A stretch of DNA of 64,000 nt from Trichosporon coremiiforme (lineage: Eukaryota > Basidiomycota > Tremellomycetes > Trichosporonales > Trichosporonaceae), in NCBI GenBank assembly GCA_039545355.1, contig BCJJ01000010.1, forward strand, positions 1,228,889-1,292,888, given 5' to 3'. Position numbers and translations under genes: made by a program. The notes beneath the pieces were generated by a model that saw only the letters and a list, made by a program, of their open reading frames with translations, was not told the DNA's origin and searched no databases. Positions 52,663-64,000 of the stretch are shown here, piece by piece. Numbering within the stretch: position 1 is the first letter of the stretch; every line of letters starts with the position of its first letter.

Positions 52663-55600
52663 TTACATAGGGGGCAACTGGCCCAGCATGCCGTCCTCTC
52701 TCATCATATGCAGGAACGTCGCCTGCTGCGACCAAAAGTCGCGAACGGTTTCAACCCCGTGCACGAGCGGGATGCGCGAGTGGTCAAGGGGCGGTGCCTT
52801 GGTGTATCTGTTGGTCGCTGCGCGGTCACCCAGCGCCGACTTCTTGCCTGGAATAAACTTTAGGCATTTGCTGTGGGTTAGCCTATGCTGGGTGCAGATA
52901 ACTACTCACTCTTCTGTCAATCCGTATCCATCCAGGAGAAGATTCTTGAGGAGAAGCGCGAGTCCGACAACGATGCTCGCATTCGCCAAGCGCTGGGCGT
53001 TGAACTGCTCCGTCTGGACGTCAGCTGAGAGACTAATGCGTGAGCCCACCTCTGAGACAACGGCCATCTTATCTGCCAATGGCTCATCCTCCATACCCAT
53101 GACCTTGCCGAGCTCGATCGCATTTGCGACTGCAGTACCCTCGGAGACGACGTGGCTGAGATGCTGAACAACGGACATGACCTCTTCTTGCAGCTGGTAG
53201 TTGAAGGTGGAAAGATTCTCTGCAATGTAAAGGACGAATCCGGGTTCGATCTGTTGTCAGTTAGAAGCGAAACCTGACACAACTCACCTTCTCGCTTCCC
53301 ATCAGCTCAAAGTCGAACGCCTTCACGAGGGCGCGCAGGAACTCGAGCCTCCAAGCACGCTTCTCGCTCAGCAGGTCGTACCAGCCACCCAGACCGGGAG
53401 AGCCGTTGTAGTGACCAACAGGTTCGGCAGTGATCGTGCGCAGATAGTCGTAGGACGATCGAGCGAATTCGAGGTAGCGCACGTTGAGAAGACTGGGGTG
53501 CTTGGTGTGCAGCGTTGTGTGAAGGGCGAGAGCCTGTTCGGCAACCTGTCGGTCTGCGCCAGCCTCGAGCGAGATGAGGATGGGGAAGAGCTGATAGGTT
53601 AGCAGTGTCAATGACGGCAACATACGTGGAGAGGGTGGTAGAGACCCTGGTGGATGGTAAACTCGAACACCTCCATGGCAGCACTCTGCAGCTTCGCGTG
53701 GTTCGACTTGGCTCCCGCGATGACATAATCAATGTTGCGCTGGACGAGGGCCGTGGAGACGCCAGACTCGTGCAGGTCGGCGGCACTTCCGATGAGGTCG
53801 TCGACTTCCTGTTTCTTGGAGGTGCCCTTGTCTGCATGTCAGTTCACGTAGCATGAGAGTCAACTTACTCTTCTTCTGAGTGCGGCGCTCAGCCTCAGCA
53901 CGCAGGAAGTCGCGGAGCATCTCAAGCGCGTACGCCTTGCTCTCCATGTCGTCCGAGGAGAAGACGCGCTGCATCCAGACAGCCGATTTCTCCTGCAGGA
54001 TGAGGGAAGGGTACGCCCTGAACAGCGCCGCGAGGCAGAGCGAAGGGACCTTCTGCGACGAGGCAGCCCCCGAAAACGCGATGTAGTTGTCCAGGAGGTA
54101 TTCTTGCAAAGGTTGATCAGTGATGCCGCGGATGATGTCCTCAACCTGGCTGTTCTCAGCTGCGAGCTCCTCAGGCTTAGCAAACTCCGTGATCAGCGCA
54201 GTGATGAAGTACACCATGGCGATGGCCGGAGACGAGGCATTCGCCAGACCCTTGGCCCTGATCTGGATCAGACAGGACCGCAAGACCATGAACAGAGCGG
54301 CCCACTCCTGAGTGAGGTGCCTCGTCACCGCGCAGTAGCACGCCACAATGTTCTTCAGTGCGTCGATGTTGGGCGGTTTGCCGACGAAGCCACGGACAAT
54401 CTTCGAGAGCTCCTGGGCGAACGAAGACGACGCCTTGGGCATGAACGGGATCGAACGGGTGAAGATTTCAAGCAGCAGCTCGTTCGTCCTCGCCTCGTCT
54501 GCGTTCGTAGCCGTGCGAAGATACGTGAGCAGCACTGTAGCCTTCTGATTGTCGATGAGGGCCGGGTCGTCAAAGCTGAGAAGCGCGATCGCCTTGATAT
54601 GGCTCGTCGCGTTGAACTCAGACTGCTCGGTCGCGTCGACCATGCGGCTGATCAGCGAATCAATGATCTGGGCGTAGCGCTGCGTCTGACCGTTGGCACC
54701 AACAGCCTCCAGAGCGGCCTTGAGCGACTCGTCCTTGCCTCGGTAATCCTTAATCACGTCGACAAGGAGGGCGGCGGCCTGGGCGGAATCGAAGTTCGAA
54801 GCAGGGCAGAGGATCTCAGTGAGCGACTTGACGGCCAGGTCTTTGACACCGTCATCCTCGTCGTTCGTCGCCTCGACGAGCTTGCAGCAGATGTTGATCC
54901 TCACTTCGTCGTTGTTTGTCACGTTGAACATGTCACGAAGAAGCTTGACGACACGCTTGCGCACGCCGAGACCGGCGTCTGTGACACGCATCGAGATGTG
55001 ATCGAAGTATTGGTCTGCAAGCTCTGATCGCTGGACGATGTACTTGCCGATGAGATCAACAGCGGCGTCGCGCACTGCGGGCGACGAGTCTGAAAGACGG
55101 TCCTCGATACCAGTCTTTACGATGTCTAACCTGAGCACATCGGGATCAGCAACAACTATGTTGCCGAGGCCACGGAGAGCCTTCGACCTCAGGTTTACGA
55201 CCGTCGAGCCCATTCCTTTGAGGAGGGCATGCAGGATGTAGTCCGCGGCACCCTGCAACGGACGGCACCGAGACACGGCCAAAGACGCCTCCCAAGCTGC
55301 GTCAGGTGGGGTAGGTTGGCTGATGTCAGCTGGTGGCCGCACTCCAAATGCTCACCTCATCTCGAAGAGCATCTCGTCTGCAGTCCAAACGTCGTGAGAC
55401 GCCTTACGGATAGTCTTGAGGATGGCCTGCAGGTTCTCGCGGTGCTGGTGCGCCTCCTCGTCGTTGTCCATGCGGTACTTCTTGATAAGAGACTCGAGGC
55501 GTTCGACGGGCTGGTATAGCTCCTGCGACCAGAGGACGCGCGAGAGCTCGCCAGAAAAGACGAACATGGTGTCCTCGCGAGCAGCCGAGGAGAGGAAGTT

Positions 55601-58600
55601 CTGGATGGAAGAGTGGGCTTCCAAGAGGAGGGGAAGCTCTGCAACCAACTCGTCTGAGATGACCTCGTCCAGACTCGGGACGGACTTCTTCTCCTGCATG
55701 ACATTGTTGAACAAGCGCAGCTTGGCTCCAATGTCACCGAGGTAGTCCAGCGCAATGCTGCGCGCCGCATTCGCCTCAGAGGAGTGGCTCGCCTTGTCCT
55801 TGCCCTCGTCCAGAGCACCGACAAAGATCTTGGACAGAATGTTGACGAACAGGGAAGCAGCCGGCCACTCGGGGCGATACAGCGCATTCAGAAGGTCCGA
55901 GACAAAGGTGTCCAGGATCGCCTTGTAGTCCGTGTCCGTCGTGAGCTTGTTCGACTTGCCGGTACCACACCTGTACATTAGCTGCCTACCTGAAGGTGAG
56001 CTCACTTTTGGAAGAGATATAACGCAATCATATGTGTCGAGCGCAGAGCTAAGTCTCGGCACTCTGTCACGATGATTGACTCCTGAGACTCTTGAGCAAC
56101 CGCTTTCGCATCAGCCTGGGCAATGTGAACGTCCTGCTGGTCCGGAGCATCGAAGTCGAATTGAGATGAGCGAAGCTTGCGGATGCGGTCGCCGACACCA
56201 TGAGACGACGCCTGGATGAGCTGCAGAAGCAGAGCACTGAGCGTATTGATCGAGCTTCCATTCGACAATCTGCTGTCAGCTGGGTGGCCACGTGAGGCAG
56301 CTCACTGGAAATGCGTCTGACGTGAGCCCTGCTCATGGCCTCGGCCAAGAGAGCCCAGAATCTCCTCGATGATCCACTGTCGCTGATCTTCGTACTTGGC
56401 GAATGCCTGAGCGTCAGCTTAGCAATGCTTATACAACTTACGCCTCTTAGGCAGCCAAGTGCTTCCATCCTCAGGCTTTTCATGACCGACCAGCTGGGTC
56501 CACCCTTGTTTCCGCGCTTGGAGGAAGGCTCGTTCACGAACACCGGTCCAATGGCAAGGTAGACAGTCTGGATGACAAGCGTGTCAGAGAAAGACATGTC
56601 CGGACGCCCGATAAGGGTAGCGATGTGCGGAACAGCGGCGCACGTCGACTGGGCGACCGCGGACAGGATCGGGTTCTGGAACTGGGACATCAGGAGCTTC
56701 TTGGAAGGCTTCGTCTTCGCCAGAGCGGACGACTCTTCAGTGACCAGGTGAGCCAAGTAGTCAGAGTTCATTTCTGTTGTCAGCTTGGGAAAACGTGCAT
56801 GGAGCTCACTTTCTCCGGCAAGGCCCTCGATGACGGGAAAGAGCACCTTGGTCATCTCGTCGCGAATAGTGGCGACAGCCAGCGAGAGAAGGTCCTCCGA
56901 GTAGAGCTGCTTCGGCAGTCCGTCAGAGTCAAGCACTACAAGAACGCAGAGGGCGGCAGCGGCCGCGGTCGACATGGTGGTCAGCCGCTCCTCGGCCTGC
57001 AGAACCTCGTCCTCAGTGAGCTGGATGTCTGGCGTGTCGTCCTTGGGCTCATCGTCGAACTTCTTCGACTTCTTGCCCTTCTTCGTCGGGGAGCTGTTGA
57101 TAACCATCTTCCTTCCGTTGTTGGGGAAGACCTCCAACTCGTCCGTCTCATTCATGACGCGCTCCAGCATGCGGAACAAACGCGACAGGTTCTCCACGTC
57201 CCACGCAACAGCTTGTCGGTTAGGCTCGAGACGCTGGCGCTTCTGATTCTTCTGGACACGGGTGACGCGGCGGGTGACATTGTTGATCGTCGCTGCAGCC
57301 AGGAGAGGGTGGCTACCGTCTCTGGACAGAGTGTCAAAGTACCTCGAGGACGACACGCTCTCGCGCGAAGGCTCCGCGTCAAAAGTGTCCGACTCCTCGA
57401 AGATGTCCTCCAGCGTGTTCTGCAGCTTGTCCAGCGCGGCTGATGTCAGCTCAATGAACTCATAGAGTTAACTCACATCTGGTGTCCTTGTCGCCCGTGC
57501 GGCCGGTGCCCACAACGGGAATGTCGTCAAAGTCAGGGCTCAGGATGCGGTGCCGTTGAGCGGAAGGGGTTTGATCAACCTGTCCATTGGTTCCCCAGTC
57601 AATTGTGTCATCCTCCTCCTCGTCGTTAGTACCAGGAGCAGGCTGGTACGACTTCTTCTGTGCGGGACTGAGCTTGGGGACGCTGATGTAGATCTGGCTG
57701 GAACGCGGGGAAGCCGTTGCCGTTTCGCGCGAGTCCAGAGTCTTAGCCTTCTTCGCGGGGGACGGTTGCGAGTCCTGAGAAACCGGCTTCGGGTGCACCT
57801 TCTTCTTCTTGGCGGGGATGGGGATGACCACAGACGGCGGCGGAGGTAAAGGTCGCGGCGGCACCAGGAACGACGACACCCCAGGCGGGGGCATGGAAGG
57901 CGCCGGGGCTGGAGTCCCATTCGGTGCCGGCTTCGGGCTCTGGAAGGTGAGAGTCCGGTTTACGTAGTTCTCGAAGTAATCAGTGTTACTGATACTCGAT
58001 AGTGAGGCGGAGGCGCCTGTGAGTGTGGCGGGCGTGGGAGGCACGGAGCTGGTGGCGTTCGGAGGAAGGAAGTTGTAGGGAATCGATGATCTCTGCTGGT
58101 ACTGCTGCAACTGGGGCTGCATGTACTGAGGCATGCCCTGGCGCTGTTGCTGAGGCGTGACCGGAGGCTGCTGCACCAATGGCGGGACAGGCTGCTGCTG
58201 AGACTCAGGCTGCTGCTGCTGCCGTTGCTGAGAAACCGGCTTCTTTCGCTGCTTCTGCTGAGGCGGCGCCTGGTTTAACGGAGGCGTGGTCTGCAGAGGC
58301 GGTAACTGTGGCCTTCCCCCTTGAGTCATCTGCGCCATTGAGAACTGCTTCGCTTGCTGGCTCCCAGGCAGATGCATTCCCTGTGGCGACATTGTCATGG
58401 GGAACGTCGGCTGGGTGGGAGGCTGAGACGAGGAAGATACGACCGGCGATGGTGGCTGAGGCACTTTCACCGGCGGAGGCTGCTGCTGTTGTTGCTGCGG
58501 TGGCGGAGACACCTGAGGCTGCTGGTACTGCTGAGGTTGCTGGATAGACTGTCTTCCTCCCATCGGCGAGAAGTCAGGCATGAAGTTTTCATACGACGGC

Positions 58601-60414
58601 TGCCTCTGCGGCGGAGGCTTCTGCTGTTGCTGTTGTTGCTGCTGCAGTTGCTGGATACTCTGCTGCTGCCTTTGCTGTTGCAGAAGGTGCTGAAACTGAG
58701 GCGGCGGCTGTTGCGATTGCTGCTGCTGCTGAAACTGCTGCTGCTGTCGTATCGGCGGGTAGCCCTGCTGCTGTTGTCGAGAGGGCTGCTGCAGCACGGG
58801 TGATGCGGCAGCCTGCTGGACGGGGCTTTGCAAGGCAGGGCTCTGGAGCGACTGCTGGTAGTTCTGAGCGGAGAAGGAAGACTTCTGCAGTTGCGTCAGC
58901 AGCAACGGCGGTTGCTGAAATTGCGAAGACGACTGCGGGATGGGTGACTGGGCGAAGGAAGGCGGTGGTGGCAAGGTGGAGGAAGACGTGTAGTCTTGGG
59001 TGGCAGGCGAGCCCTGGTACATCCCGGAGGGGGAAGGCTGCAACGGGGAGGCTTTGGGAGGCTGCACCGGCGACGGGTGTGCTTGCTGCACGGGCGACTG
59101 GATCTGCTGTCCGTTCAGCAGTCCCGGGAACGGCAGCGAGTACGACTGTCTTCTCAGTTGAGGCGAGGCTTGTGTCTGCAGGGCCTGCGGCAGTGGCGTC
59201 GAACCTGCGCCGACTGGTGCACTTGCGAAAGCCTGGAGTGGCGAAGCGGTCCCTACGCTGGTGGAAGGAAGTGTTGGCGTACCGACGGGCCGCTGGAATG
59301 GTTGCTGAGCGGCCGAAGACAGTCCTGATTGCAGCGCTGGGCTGGGGCGGCCAAAGGGCTGACCCTGCGTCGTCTGCGCGGATTGCACTGGTGACTGCGA
59401 CGTGAATCCTGGTGACGCGAACGGATCCTGTTTCTGTTGCTGCTGTTGCTGCTGTGGTAAGCTAAGCGGCGATTGGATCGACTGTGTCGGGGGGTTCGCG
59501 CCTGTTGTCGACTGTCGTTGCTGAGGTTGCTGAAAGCTCTGGAGGTAACCCGGCGGTAACTGAGATTGAGGAGCAGAGGCAGTCTGAGACAGGGAGGGGA
59601 ACTGCTGCTGGAACTGCGAGAAGTATGAGGTAGTCGTAGACGGTTGTGACTGTGCGTAGGTCGACATGGAGGATTGGTTGAGGCTCGCGTTGGGGACCGA
59701 GTAGGGTTGACTGGACTGTTGGTACGAACTAAGGTCCTGTGTTTGCGGGGAGCTCTGAAATGCTTGGTACATCTGCCCACTCGGCGTGCTCTGCTGCTGC
59801 ACTGGTGTCTGGTACTGCTGTTGCTGTTGCTGAGGGCTGATCGGCGCACGATACCCCCCGTTGAGGCCGTTACCGTAACCATTCTGCGGGGTCGTCGGAA
59901 ACGGAGGAGGCTGGTACAACGACTGCTGCTGTTGCTGCTGGTAGTTAAAGCCTCCATAGCTGTTCTGGCTCCTCATGGCTGTCGCAACGCGTGTCGCTGC
60001 ATCCGGGGAGTACTCGGTGCCGTTGAAGCTGTACTGGGGGTAGAGATTGGCCGAATTCGAGGGGCCGGAGTACGCGACAGTGTGCGGGGCAAAGTGGGAT
60101 GCTACTGGAGCGCGTGTCAGCGGAGCAGCGGAGTGACTTGGTGTGGAGAAAGGGGCCATGTAGATCCATGCACGGGCGGGGGTGATCGCAATGTGCGCTG
60201 CTCGTGTGCCAAAGGCTGTGGGCCGGGGTGGGCATAGGATGAGGACAGGAAGCAGGGCCCGCGAGGATATGTGTTGGCAGGTTCATGACTTACCTCGCGC
60301 CGTCGGGGTATATGTTGCAAACGGGTATACGCGTAGCAAGTTGGCCGGGTCGTCGTAGGGCCCGCTGCCCCATTGGGCGTTGGGCTGACCCGGGCCCGTG
60401 CCGTTGGGCTGCAT
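52663..60414 (-). CDS. SCC2: SCC2/NIPBL cohesin loader with Gln-rich N-terminus
   Basis: Exons 60414-60294, 60104-57477, 57439-56810, 56773-56442, 56406-56306, 56269-56006, 55970-55356, 55319-53869, 53831-53626, 53590-53288, 53250-53050, 53013-52910 and 52870-52663 keep one frame of 2387 residues. HEAT-repeat signatures of Scc2 include NLRSKALRGLGNIV, SPAVRDAAVDLIGKYIVQ and GLGVRKRVVKLLRDMFNVT; the late segment ALVQRNIDYV...FEFTIHQGLYHP matches the NIPBL end region in layout. Scc2 with Scc4 loads cohesin onto DNA and stimulates its ATPase. The first 900 residues are Gln/Pro/Ser-rich. The first exon (MQPNGTGPGQPNAQWG) was added because its donor and the GCTGAC/CAG acceptor at 60105 restore the frame. 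Confidence 0.9.
58140..59960 (-). repeat. Gln-rich coding repeat (CAG/CAA) within SCC2
   Basis: Long CAG and CAA runs, read on the minus strand, encode many Gln tracts of 4-10 residues among Pro and Ser. Codons are mixed, so the tracts are not pure CAG expansions. The protein part is predicted disordered and prion-like. Confidence 0.8.
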
Positions 60415-60726
60415 CGTTGCTTGATGCTCGTGGAGGGTCGAAGGCGGATTCGCGGTGGTCGAGAGGAATGGTGAGGACGACGGGTGGTGAGTAGGCTCAC
60501 CCAAAACGTCGGTCGGCGGCGCCGGGCGGTAGGCGGCAACGGGCAAAACGGGCCACCCAGGGCGCCAACCGTACCAGCCCCAGTACGCGACATGAACGCG
60601 TGCGGGGACTCCACCTAGCCGAACACCACTGTGCATCAGGCGAAGCATGCATGCAATCACTGCTCGTCACGATGCATCATTAACATTGCCTAGATAATAA
60701 ATGCATGAAGTATGATCTACTGTGCT
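60415..60726. other. Intergenic region between GCD6 (3') and SCC2 (5')
   Basis: This 312-bp gap lies between two minus-strand genes and must serve as GCD6 3' UTR and SCC2 promoter. No further exon is needed. No RNA gene is seen. Confidence 0.45.
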
Positions 60727-63147
60727 CTACTCGTCGTCCGAGTCCTCCTCCTCGTCGCTGTCGCTGTCCATCTGCTCGAGCAGGTCGACGTACTGCTTGC
60801 CCTTGGCGAACGCCTCGCGGTACTTCTCCCTCTCCTTCTCCTTGGCGCCCTCTCCACGAGCGGCCGAGAGCGAGCGCCACTCGATCAGGCCCTCCTCGTC
60901 GACAATATCCGAGTCGTACAGCGCACGAAGAATAATGCCGAACCAGGGGATGTAGGCCGGGTTGCGAACCGCGAACGTCTGTGCGTCGAGAGCAATGTCG
61001 CTGCCGTCGCGCGCGAGTCCGGACGCGAGCTTGCCCCAGCGCTCCCAGAGCGCGGTCGCCGTCTGCAGAATCTTGGCCGCACCACCCTCGGTCGGGATCT
61101 TCGCCATGAGGAAGTTGACAACCTCCTCGCGTGCCGGGTCGATACCAGAATTGTAACCCATGACGAGAGTCTTGAGCTCGAGTGACGCGTTAGGCACTGA
61201 GTGACCCTCCTCGTAAGCACGGGCGAGCGACGAGCGCGCCTCGTTGTAGAACGCCTGGCTGGGACCGCCGTTCAGGTTCAGGCCAGCAACCTCCATCTCG
61301 ATGTCCGAGTCGAAGTCGTCGCTATCGACGTCGATGAGCGACTCGTCGGGCGTCGACGAGGCAATCGACAGCGTCGAAAGAGAGCGCTCCGTGTTGACCG
61401 AAACGTCGGACAGGCGGCGGCCGAGCTGCAGCCATCGCTTGTTTCGCGGATGCTCGTACGGGTCCTCGTCCTCGTCGTCCGAGTCAGAGAGCTCCTCCTC
61501 CTCCTCAGTCGGCCACAGGAAGCCCTTAGAGTCAGGGCCAAGGACGGAGAGAGAGTGGTTCCGCATCGCCTCCTCGTGCTCCTCGTTGTCCTCATCCTCC
61601 GAGTCCCAGTCCTCGGGCCTGTAAATGACGCGTCCGATGCGCGAGAACTCGGGGATCTTCACTCCGTTCCCGATCACGACGTCATTTCCGATGAGCGTGC
61701 CCTTGCCGACGACAACGCCGTCGCCGAGCGTGACGTTGGAGCCGATCATGCACTCCTCGAGCTTGCAGTCGGCGCCTATCCGGACGTTGGTGAAGATGTG
61801 TGATGACTCAATGGTCGAGTTCGGGCCGACGAAGCACTTAGCGCCAAGCGTCGACTTGGACACGGTGACGTTGGGCGAGAGCGTGTTGTTCGCGCCGATG
61901 AGGACGGGGCCGTCCAGGTCCGTCGTCCGCGCTAGCATGACGTTGTCGCGCGAGACGTACACGTTACCCCTACGAAGTTCGTAGTTGGAGCCTCCCGGGA
62001 TGTTAACATCGGGGACAAGAGGGTACACCCAGCGGCGCAGGATGTCCTGCGTAATCTCGCCGTACGTCCTCGTGTCGCGCACGCGCTCGACGTACCGTCC
62101 GCCCTTGCCGGCGGCGTCCGCCTTCTCTTCCACCTTCTCCTCGCCGACAAGGTGCACATTGATGTTCTTGCCGAGCAGCTCAGAAGTGAGAACACCATTC
62201 ACAAAGTGTCTCCTCAGATCGTGGTAGTCGAAGTTCTCCGTGCACAGCGCCGGGACATCCGCCTCGCACACATCGATCCCGACGTCACGGTATCCGCCAC
62301 GGTGCGACGCCGCACTCGTGCCCGACCAGATCTCGTACTCGTCGATCGAAGCCGGCCACGGATCCAGGAACAGGTTCGCGGGGAAGTCGACGCGCTGCTT
62401 GCGCGGCGAGAGGGGGTTCAGGCTGTAGTGCAGCAGTCGCGACGACTTGGGGTGGACGAGCATGACCGGCGACTCAGGATGCTGGCGTCCGCCACGAGCA
62501 ACGCCCATCGTCATGATAACGTTCTTGTCGACCTCACGGCGCTTCTTGTGCGCCTCAACCATGTGCGAGATGTCGTAGTTCGACACGATCGGGTTATGCA
62601 CGAGAATGAACGGGTTCTCCGGGTTAAGCAGCTGACTGTCAGTTCCATGTTCGGACTAACACGAACTCACGCTCATGGCGTCGAGCTCACGGAGAGCGTC
62701 ACCTGCCGTCCTGGCCGTCGTAGAAGACAGACACTGAATGTCGAGCAGGTGCTGGAACGGCGACTCCCTGTTGGTCAGCTATGCCATCAATGCGGCCGGC
62801 CTACGTACTCGACGAAAGCACGGATCTTGTCCGCGTGCACACCACAGAAGATGAACACCTGCTTGACCTTGGAGTGGCTAAGGCTCTCGAGCGTCCACAT
62901 GAGCAGCGGGACACTGCAGAGGGGCAGCAGAATTCGGGGCTGGTCAAGACACAGCACCTCGAAGCGGCGGTTGAACGAGTCGGCCAGGATGACGGCCTGC
63001 AGCGGCGCCTCGTCGACATTGTCGCCGCGCTGGGTGTCAGCTGACCGCATAGAGGATACACAGCTGAGCGCGGGACCACACAGCCCTTAATGCGGGGATA
63101 CTTACTGACTTTTGCTCGGCCTTCGGGGCCTGCTTCTTGGGCGCCAT
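60727..63147 (-). CDS. GCD6: Translation initiation factor eIF2B subunit epsilon
   Basis: Exons 63147-63106, 63029-62809, 62767-62671 and 62631-60727 encode 754 residues. The nucleotidyltransferase-like domain starts PLQAVILADSFNRRFEVL and has the family's PLLMWTLESL. The left-handed beta-helix follows with hexapeptides such as CFVGPNSTIESS, IGADCKLEECMIGSNVTLGDG and IGNDVVIGNGVKIP. The C-terminal third is the W2/HEAT catalytic domain and ends in an acidic tail (DSDSDEEEDSDDE). It is the catalytic subunit that exchanges GDP for GTP on eIF2 and is the target of integrated stress control. The second donor was placed at GTACGT so that the frame joins VEESPFQHL; the alternative at GTAGGC breaks the frame. 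Confidence 0.95.
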
Positions 63148-63245
63148 TGCTTTCGGTGAGCGGTATGCTTGATCGATCGAGCTCGAGCTTGGTAGAGCGT
63201 CCAAAAGAGCGCGAACATTGTCATTGTGTCCTGACTCGTTCATCG

Positions 63246-63251
63246 CACGTG
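63246..63251. promoter_or_regulatory. CACGTG in the GCD6/NDUFA1 divergent promoter
   Basis: The site lies 99 bp from the GCD6 start and 155 bp from the NDUFA1 start. It is a candidate bHLH site by motif and position. Confidence 0.4.
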
Positions 63252-63405
63252 GATATCGCGTGGCTGCCACAGGGGGCGAAATGCCGAAAGTCCGCCCAGC
63301 CTGGATGAGCGCCGGTCGCTGGGTGGTGCACCGCAGGTCGACGTTCAGCACGCTCGCTACGTACGTTGACCTCGACGATCACCGCCTAGACACCACTCAG
63401 ACATC

Positions 63406-64000
63406 ATGCCCGTTCCCTGGGAGGTGAGTTGCGCGGAGAGCAGGACGGGGCGGAGATGCTGACGGAATCACAGGCCCTTCTTCCTTTCGGTTAGTGACGC
63501 GCGAGCCCGAGTGACGTTTCGGAGCAATTGGATTGGTCGGCATGGACAACGGACAACTAACATGCAGGTCTCGTTACCGTCATGTTCGCCGCGACCGGCA
63601 CGCTCTTCAAGACCGTTAAGGAGTTCGAGAACGACTGGAAGGTGTGTTTGGCACGAGCGGCGCGCGTTTGTTGTTGTGCGATCGGGGATGGAATGTGGGA
63701 GCTGGGACCTGGAATCAACAGACGGGGCAATTCTCCGGCATACGAACCTGAGCCTGGATCGCAAGCTCGCGGCTGCATAGGGGCTGCTAGCAGGACTGGG
63801 AATCACAGAAGTGTGGGGAGGAAGGCAGGGAAGCAGCGGATCAGTGGAGGAACGACAACACGAACGCACGCCTTCAGTTTCAATTGAGTTGACGTTATGC
63901 TAACTCACATCAGCCTCCTCGCTACCACATCGACCCCTGGGAGCAGATGATGATGAACCGCGACAAGCGACTGACGGGATCGTTCCGTGGACAAACTGTG
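63406..64000 (+). CDS. NDUFA1: NADH dehydrogenase (complex I) subunit NDUFA1/MWFE, cut by window end
   Basis: Exons 63406-63423, 63474-63489, 63568-63641 and 63914 to beyond 64000 give MPVPWEALLPFGLVTVMFA at the start and DPWEQMMMNRDKRLTGSFRG near the end, about 65 residues so far. The start, the single membrane helix and the RDxRLTGxxRGQ ending are the fungal MWFE pattern, so only a few residues should be missing. MWFE is an accessory subunit of the complex I membrane arm, needed for assembly. Exon 1 is 18 nt and exon 2 is 16 nt, both micro-exons. Intron 3 is 272 nt. Confidence 0.92.

Noticed and set aside
60104..60159. ATG at 60159 as SCC2 start
   Set aside because: The sequence between 60105 and 60293 fits an intron with GTAAGT donor and GCTGAC/CAG acceptor, and an upstream exon joins in frame.

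Overview
This window reads as nuclear DNA of a GC-rich basidiomycete yeast. The best guess is a tremellomycete, perhaps of the Trichosporonales. That is an inference from gene content and intron style; no marker gene fixes the taxon. Nearly every gene is cut by very short introns, many of 31-60 nt. They have GTGAGT- or GTAAGT-like donors, a GCTGAC or GCTAAC branch site a few bases before the acceptor, and CAG acceptors. I rebuilt the gene models by hand from splice sites, reading phase and family similarity; none was checked by a search.

The window holds 21 protein genes, two of them running off an edge. From left to right they are: RAD1 checkpoint clamp (minus, 3' end missing); a small one-pass membrane protein; an m-AAA mitochondrial protease; a TLC-domain membrane protein; a Ytp1-like membrane protein; the mitochondrial GTPase MTG1; mitochondrial glutamyl-tRNA synthetase; a TRAPPII subunit (TRS130/TRAPPC10); DNA polymerase epsilon catalytic subunit (POL2); the MCT-1/Tma20 translation factor; an acidic/basic protein with a Cys2His2 knuckle; profilin; VTC1 of the vacuolar polyphosphate polymerase; an unknown 796-residue membrane-anchored coiled-coil protein; a myosin-motor-like chitin synthase of 1975 residues; a DUF1275 membrane protein; a membrane-anchored laccase-like multicopper oxidase; a GPI-type phosphoesterase (acid phosphatase family); the cohesin loader SCC2 with a huge Gln-rich N-terminus; eIF2B epsilon (GCD6); and complex I subunit NDUFA1/MWFE (plus, cut at the right edge).

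Genes are packed densely from 1 to 32 kb, mostly in divergent or convergent pairs with 80-500 bp between them. Larger gene-free spans lie at 4.9-6.7, 31.9-35.2 and 37.6-39.7 kb. No tRNA, rRNA, transposon or CRISPR array was recognised.

The genes are mostly housekeeping: DNA replication, checkpoint and cohesion (RAD1, POL2, SCC2), translation (TMA20, GCD6), mitochondria (AFG3-like protease, MTG1, mitochondrial GluRS, NDUFA1), trafficking (TRS130), and cell surface or phosphate/metal handling (chitin synthase, VTC1, phosphoesterase, multicopper oxidase). Observations most worth a second look are the degenerate motor of the chitin synthase, the Lys/Gly/Glu insertion in Tma20, the corrected SCC2 start and its Gln-rich domain, micro-exons of 11-22 nt, four retained-frame introns, and CACGTG sites concentrated in promoters of mitochondrial genes and of VTC1.
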